This document shows positions 7,090 to 9,426 of a stretch of DNA of 9,426 nucleotides, one piece after another. Below the pieces are notes generated by a model. The model saw only the letters and a list, made by a program, of their open reading frames with translations. It was not told the origin of the DNA and did not search any database. The position numbers were made by a program, and so were the translations under genes. Each line of letters starts with the position of its first letter. Within the stretch, counting starts at the first letter, position 1. Origin of the DNA: Planctomycetia bacterium (GTDB lineage: Bacteria; Planctomycetota; Phycisphaerae; Phycisphaerales; SM1A02). The stretch lies in assembly GCA_005798965.1 (NCBI GenBank), contig SYIB01000130.1, positions 1 through 9,426 on the forward strand, in the 5' to 3' direction.

Positions 7090-7418
7090 ACCCCCTGGAT
7101 CCGCGCCCCGTTCACCTGGACTTGGTGCGCGACGAAGCACTTTCGATCACGTGGCACGACGGCCACTCGACCCGTCTGCCCGTGGCGCTGCTCCGACGCA
7201 TGTCGCCCAGTGCCGATCAACGCCAGCTGCGCGAGGAGATGGCGTCCAACCCACTCACCGTGCTGCCATCGAAGACCTTCGATGCGCCGATCCGTGCGGA
7301 GTCGATCGAGCTGGTGGGCAACTACGCGCTGCGCATCCGTTTCAGCGACGGCCACGACACCGGCATCTACTCGTGGCGATACCTGCGGAGCCTCGATCCC
7401 CAAGGACCGACCGGCTGA
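7086..7418 (+). CDS. DUF971 domain protein
   Basis: A 110-residue single-domain protein of the DUF971 family, related to the N-terminal domain of gamma-butyrobetaine hydroxylase and to a domain fused to some ApbC/HCF101-type iron-sulfur carriers. Visible features are the strand ITWHDGH at 21-27, the LLRRMSPSA block at 35-43 and the signature VGNYALRIRFSDGHDTGIYSW at 77-97 (split by strands). The family's SPSA version of the loop has no metal-binding cysteines, and this one also has none, so a metal role is not supported. The family has no established activity when free-standing. It overlaps the binding-protein stop by ATGA and the thioesterase start by one base, and is probably translated by coupling. 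Confidence 0.9.
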   Translation: MNPLDPRPVHLDLVRDEALSITWHDGHSTRLPVALLRRMSPSADQRQLREEMASNPLTVLPSKTFDAPIRAESIELVGNYALRIRFSDGHDTGIYSWRYLRSLDPQGPTG

Positions 7419-7873
7419 TGGAGTGGACCATCGATCCAGCGCTGCCGCGTCCGAGCCGACTTGAGCTCCCGTCAAGTGCATGCACGGCACGAGCCACCGT
7501 GGATGGCGTACGACTGAGTTCGGGCGTCGCTCACGTGAACAATGTGGAGTACGTGCGGTGGATCGATGAACTCGCGGCGCTGCATGCCGAGGAACTCGGG
7601 CATGGGCGCCCCGCGATGCTTGACACAGGCCGCATGTGGTTCGTGGCCCGACATGAACTCGACTACCGCGCGGAGTGTTTCGCCGGCGACCACCTGCATG
7701 CCGCCACCTGGATCGAGCGTGTCGATGGCGCGCGAGCCTGGCGGCGTACGGCGATCTGGCGTGCACCGGAACAGATTGTGCTGACTGCACTTACGGCATG
7801 GGCACTGGTGGACTTGGCCACGCGGCGCCCCGTGCCGCTGCGCTCGATCAGGGGTGCCATCGCCACAAGCTGA
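7418..7873 (+). CDS. Acyl-CoA/acyl-ACP thioesterase, 4HBT hotdog family
   Basis: A 151-residue hotdog-fold protein that probably hydrolyses an acyl-CoA or acyl-ACP thioester in the cytoplasm. AHVNNVEYVRWID at 38-50 is the family's central helix motif, and the strand FVARHELDYRAECFAGD (75-91) follows as usual. One position differs from most 4HBT enzymes: the Asp four residues before the His (D-x-x-G-H) is Ser35 here, and the Gly is Ala38. Plant-type acyl-ACP thioesterases also depart from the D-x-x-G-H form, so activity is possible but uncertain. The ATG overlaps the DUF971 stop (TGATG). AAGGA lies 11 bases upstream, longer than ideal. It is the last gene of the pyrF operon; a terminator follows about 110 bases on. 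Confidence 0.85.
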   Translation: MEWTIDPALPRPSRLELPSSACTARATVDGVRLSSGVAHVNNVEYVRWIDELAALHAEELGHGRPAMLDTGRMWFVARHELDYRAECFAGDHLHAATWIERVDGARAWRRTAIWRAPEQIVLTALTAWALVDLATRRPVPLRSIRGAIATS

Positions 7874-7984
7874 GCGGAAAGCGAAACGCGATCCATCAAA
7901 ATTGAAGGTTCGCATGGCGGGCTGACGAATAACACAGTGCAGCAAGGATGTGCGCTGCCCAACCAAGCATCTTTCTCCCCTCCG
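7874..7984 (+). other. Intergenic region, locally A/T-richer, possible small RNA start
   Basis: Between the thioesterase stop and the terminator stem there is no convincing gene. The segment around 7893-7935 is clearly more A/T-rich than its surroundings and contains TTGAAG at 7902-7907 and AATAAC at 7928-7933. The spacing (20 bases) is too long for a standard sigma-70 promoter. GCAGC (7939-7943) and GCTGC (7954-7958) could pair. It may be a 3' UTR or the 5' part of a short RNA ending at the terminator. Confidence 0.3.
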
Positions 7985-8021
7985 CTCCGCTGACCCGATC
8001 CGTTGGGTCAGCGGAGTTTTT
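7985..8021 (+). terminator. Strong rho-independent terminator after the pyrF operon
   Basis: CTCCGCTGACCC at 7985-7996 is a perfect inverse of GGGTCAGCGGAG at 8005-8016. The stem can extend by two pairs (GU and AU), leaving a four-base loop. TTTTT follows at 8017-8021. There is no T-run on the opposite strand, so it works only for plus-strand transcription. It separates the pyrF operon from the phosphoesterase gene. Confidence 0.93.
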
Positions 8022-8036
8022 CGTTGGCGCACCGAG

Positions 8037-8065
8037 TTGCCGACTCGCGACCCCGCACGGATCAT
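8037..8065 (+). promoter_or_regulatory. Candidate promoter of the phosphoesterase gene
   Basis: TTGCCG at 8037-8042 and GATCAT at 8060-8065 are 17 bases apart. GATCAT ends six bases before the ATG at 8072, so transcription would begin at the start codon. There is no ribosome binding site. Each hexamer matches the consensus only partly (TTG of the -35; four of six at -10). Confidence 0.38.
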
Positions 8066-8071
8066 CCACCC

Positions 8072-9426
8072 ATGCTTGCGCTCTTCTTGGCGTTGGTCAT
8101 TGTTCCTCCGTTCACCGATGCCCCTGACGGCGGGGCTCGCGAGGGCCAGGTCGTGCAGGCCCCGGCGCCCAAGCGCGACCTGCGCATCGCCATCCTTCCT
8201 GACCGGACCACCGGGCGCGACTGGGGCCTGCCCTACCTCGATGCGGCGGTCGAGGACCTCAATCGTCTCAAGCCTGACGCGGTCTTCTGCGTTGGCGACC
8301 TGATTCAGGGCTACACGCGCCGACCCGACGTTTGGCAATCGCAGATGAATGCCTACCTCACGCGCGTGAAGGCGCTCGACATGCCGTGGTACCCGACCGC
8401 AGGCAACCACGACGTCATCGCGGGCACACGCGATCCGGGCGACCGCCGCTTTGCCGAGCTCTACCGGCGCGAAGTTGGCCCACTGTGGTACTCGGTCGAT
8501 CTTGATCGGCTGACCGCGATCATCGTCTACTCCGACGAGAACCTCGATGACCGCTCGATCCAGCTCGGCGACGAGCAGTTCGCGTGGCTCAAGGGCCAGC
8601 TTGATCGGGCGAAGGCGCGTGGCGTGCCGTCGATCCTGCTCATGCACCGCCCGCTCTGGCGCTATCGCGAAGTCGGCTGGGACGAACGCGTGCACCCATT
8701 GCTTGCCCCGGCGGGAACGGTCGCCGTGATCGCCGGCCACTTCCACAGCATGCAGCGTGATCCCGATCGCGACGGCGTGCAGTACCACATCCTTGGCACT
8801 TGCGGCGGCGCGATCGACCAGCACCCGCTCACGGGCCAGCTCCAGCACATCTCGATGCTCGACCTCAAGGATGGCTCCGCCGAGGTCTGGCACCAGTTCG
8901 CCGGCGCCACGCTGCCAGGCGATTTCATCGTGGCCGAGGATCAGGAGCGAGCCTTCAAGCTCAAGCGCGACGAGAAGACCGTGGTGATCTCGGGATCGCT
9001 GCCCGAGCCTGGCACGAACGGCTTGCTCGATGCGCCGCTCACGGTGACCGTCGTCAACCCGATCGACCAGCCGATCACGGCGTCGGTCCGCCTGCGCGAT
9101 GGCAGCGGCGAGGAATGGATCGTGCCCGGCGAGCCTGCCGTGAGCCGCACGCCCCGCGACACACTCAACCCAGCCGTGACCGATCTCAAGACACCGGTCA
9201 GGCTCGATCCGATTCCGCCAGTCACGATCGCACCACGCGCGAAGGTTTCCATCCCACTGGCCGTGGACTGCCCCGCCCTTGCCGCACCGCTCCGTGCCCC
9301 CGAGGCCGTGGTCGAACTGAGCTTCACCGACTCCAAGGGCCGCACCGTGCCGGTCGCCGTGCGGCGGCGATTGCCGATCGCCCGGGTGCTCGTTGGCGGC
9401 TCGCCCATGCCGCTCGAGGAGTGGGA
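8072..9426 (+). CDS. Secreted calcineurin-like metallophosphoesterase, C-terminus beyond window
   Basis: The visible 451 residues begin with a short hydrophobic signal (residues 2-12), so the protein is probably exported. Residues about 37-265 are a metallophosphoesterase domain with GD at 75-76 in VGDLIQGYT, GNHD at 111-114, MH at 191-192 and GHFH at 222-225, which are the usual metal-binding and catalytic positions. The first motif is PDRT (D44) where most relatives have D-x-H; a DRT form is known in a subfamily of these enzymes in planctomycetes and Bacteroidetes. After residue 290 comes a strand-rich region (VVISGSLPEPG, then LTVTVVNPIDQPITASVRL) that looks like a beta-sandwich accessory domain of unknown role. 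The substrate is unknown. It is read from ATG 8072, downstream of a terminator, as its own transcription unit. Confidence 0.88.
   Translation, partial: MLALFLALVIVPPFTDAPDGGAREGQVVQAPAPKRDLRIAILPDRTTGRDWGLPYLDAAVEDLNRLKPDAVFCVGDLIQGYTRRPDVWQSQMNAYLTRVKALDMPWYPTAGNHDVIAGTRDPGDRRFAELYRREVGPLWYSVDLDRLTAIIVYSDENLDDRSIQLGDEQFAWLKGQLDRAKARGVPSILLMHRPLWRYREVGWDERVHPLLAPAGTVAVIAGHFHSMQRDPDRDGVQYHILGTCGGAIDQHPLTGQLQHISMLDLKDGSAEVWHQFAGATLPGDFIVAEDQERAFKLKRDEKTVVISGSLPEPGTNGLLDAPLTVTVVNPIDQPITASVRLRDGSGEEWIVPGEPAVSRTPRDTLNPAVTDLKTPVRLDPIPPVTIAPRAKVSIPLAVDCPALAAPLRAPEAVVELSFTDSKGRTVPVAVRRRLPIARVLVGGSPMPLEEW

Noticed and set aside
7190..7220. Missing cysteines in the DUF971 loop as a sign of lost metal binding
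   Set aside because: The SPSA form of this loop is common in free-standing DUF971 proteins, so it is not a loss specific to this gene.
7914..7925. Three-codon ATG GCG GGC TGA mini-ORF after the thioesterase
   Set aside because: Too short, no ribosome binding site and not upstream of any gene it could plausibly regulate, since a terminator follows.
7472..8893. 473-codon open frame on the minus strand across the thioesterase, terminator and phosphoesterase
   Set aside because: It runs through a strong plus-strand terminator and is opposite two genes with clear family motifs; no motif of its own.
1..9426. Mobile element, phage, CRISPR or defence-system content
   Set aside because: No transposase or integrase motif, terminal inverted repeats, spaced direct repeats or toxin/nuclease-type genes were seen; all genes fit housekeeping or envelope families.

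Overview
This is a GC-rich window (roughly two-thirds G+C by eye) of dense, ordinary-looking bacterial chromosome. It has long stop-free shadow frames and many genes joined by overlapping stop and start codons. Three traits suggest a planctomycete, perhaps a member of the Phycisphaerae: a type 2 orotidine-phosphate decarboxylase, a thioredoxin fused to a LolA-like domain, and a calcineurin-like phosphoesterase with a DRT first motif. This placement is an inference from gene families, not from a marker gene. I see no transposase, integrase, CRISPR array, tRNA, rRNA or phage gene.

The left half is transcribed on the minus strand from about 4606 down to 1. The order is cinA (competence/damage-inducible CinA, with NMN amidohydrolase), folK (pterin pyrophosphokinase of folate synthesis), a secreted TlpA-like thiol-disulfide protein with an N-terminal LolA-like domain, a secreted protein of unknown function that looks like that LolA-like domain without the thioredoxin, and the N-terminal part of a GlcD-type FAD-linked oxidase that runs off the left edge. 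cinA/folK and unknown/oxidase both share a GTGA stop-start overlap. A strong hairpin lies between the TlpA gene and the unknown gene.

A 57-bp divergent spacer at 4607-4663 separates this set from a plus-strand operon: pyrF, a periplasmic-type solute-binding protein with no permease beside it, a DUF971 protein and a 4HBT-type acyl-CoA thioesterase. All four are joined by 4-base or 1-base overlaps. The operon is followed by a strong rho-independent terminator at 7985-8021. Both genes flanking the divergent spacer have a -10-like hexamer placed so that transcription would begin at or next to the ATG, which suggests leaderless mRNAs. After the terminator, a secreted metallophosphoesterase begins at 8072 and runs off the right edge.

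The genes cover cofactor and pyrimidine metabolism plus exported proteins of uncertain role. I did not find a clear new defence or mobile system. The points most worth a second look are the duplicated LolA-like domain, the paired leaderless promoters, the orphan binding protein, and the active-site variations in the thioesterase and phosphoesterase.
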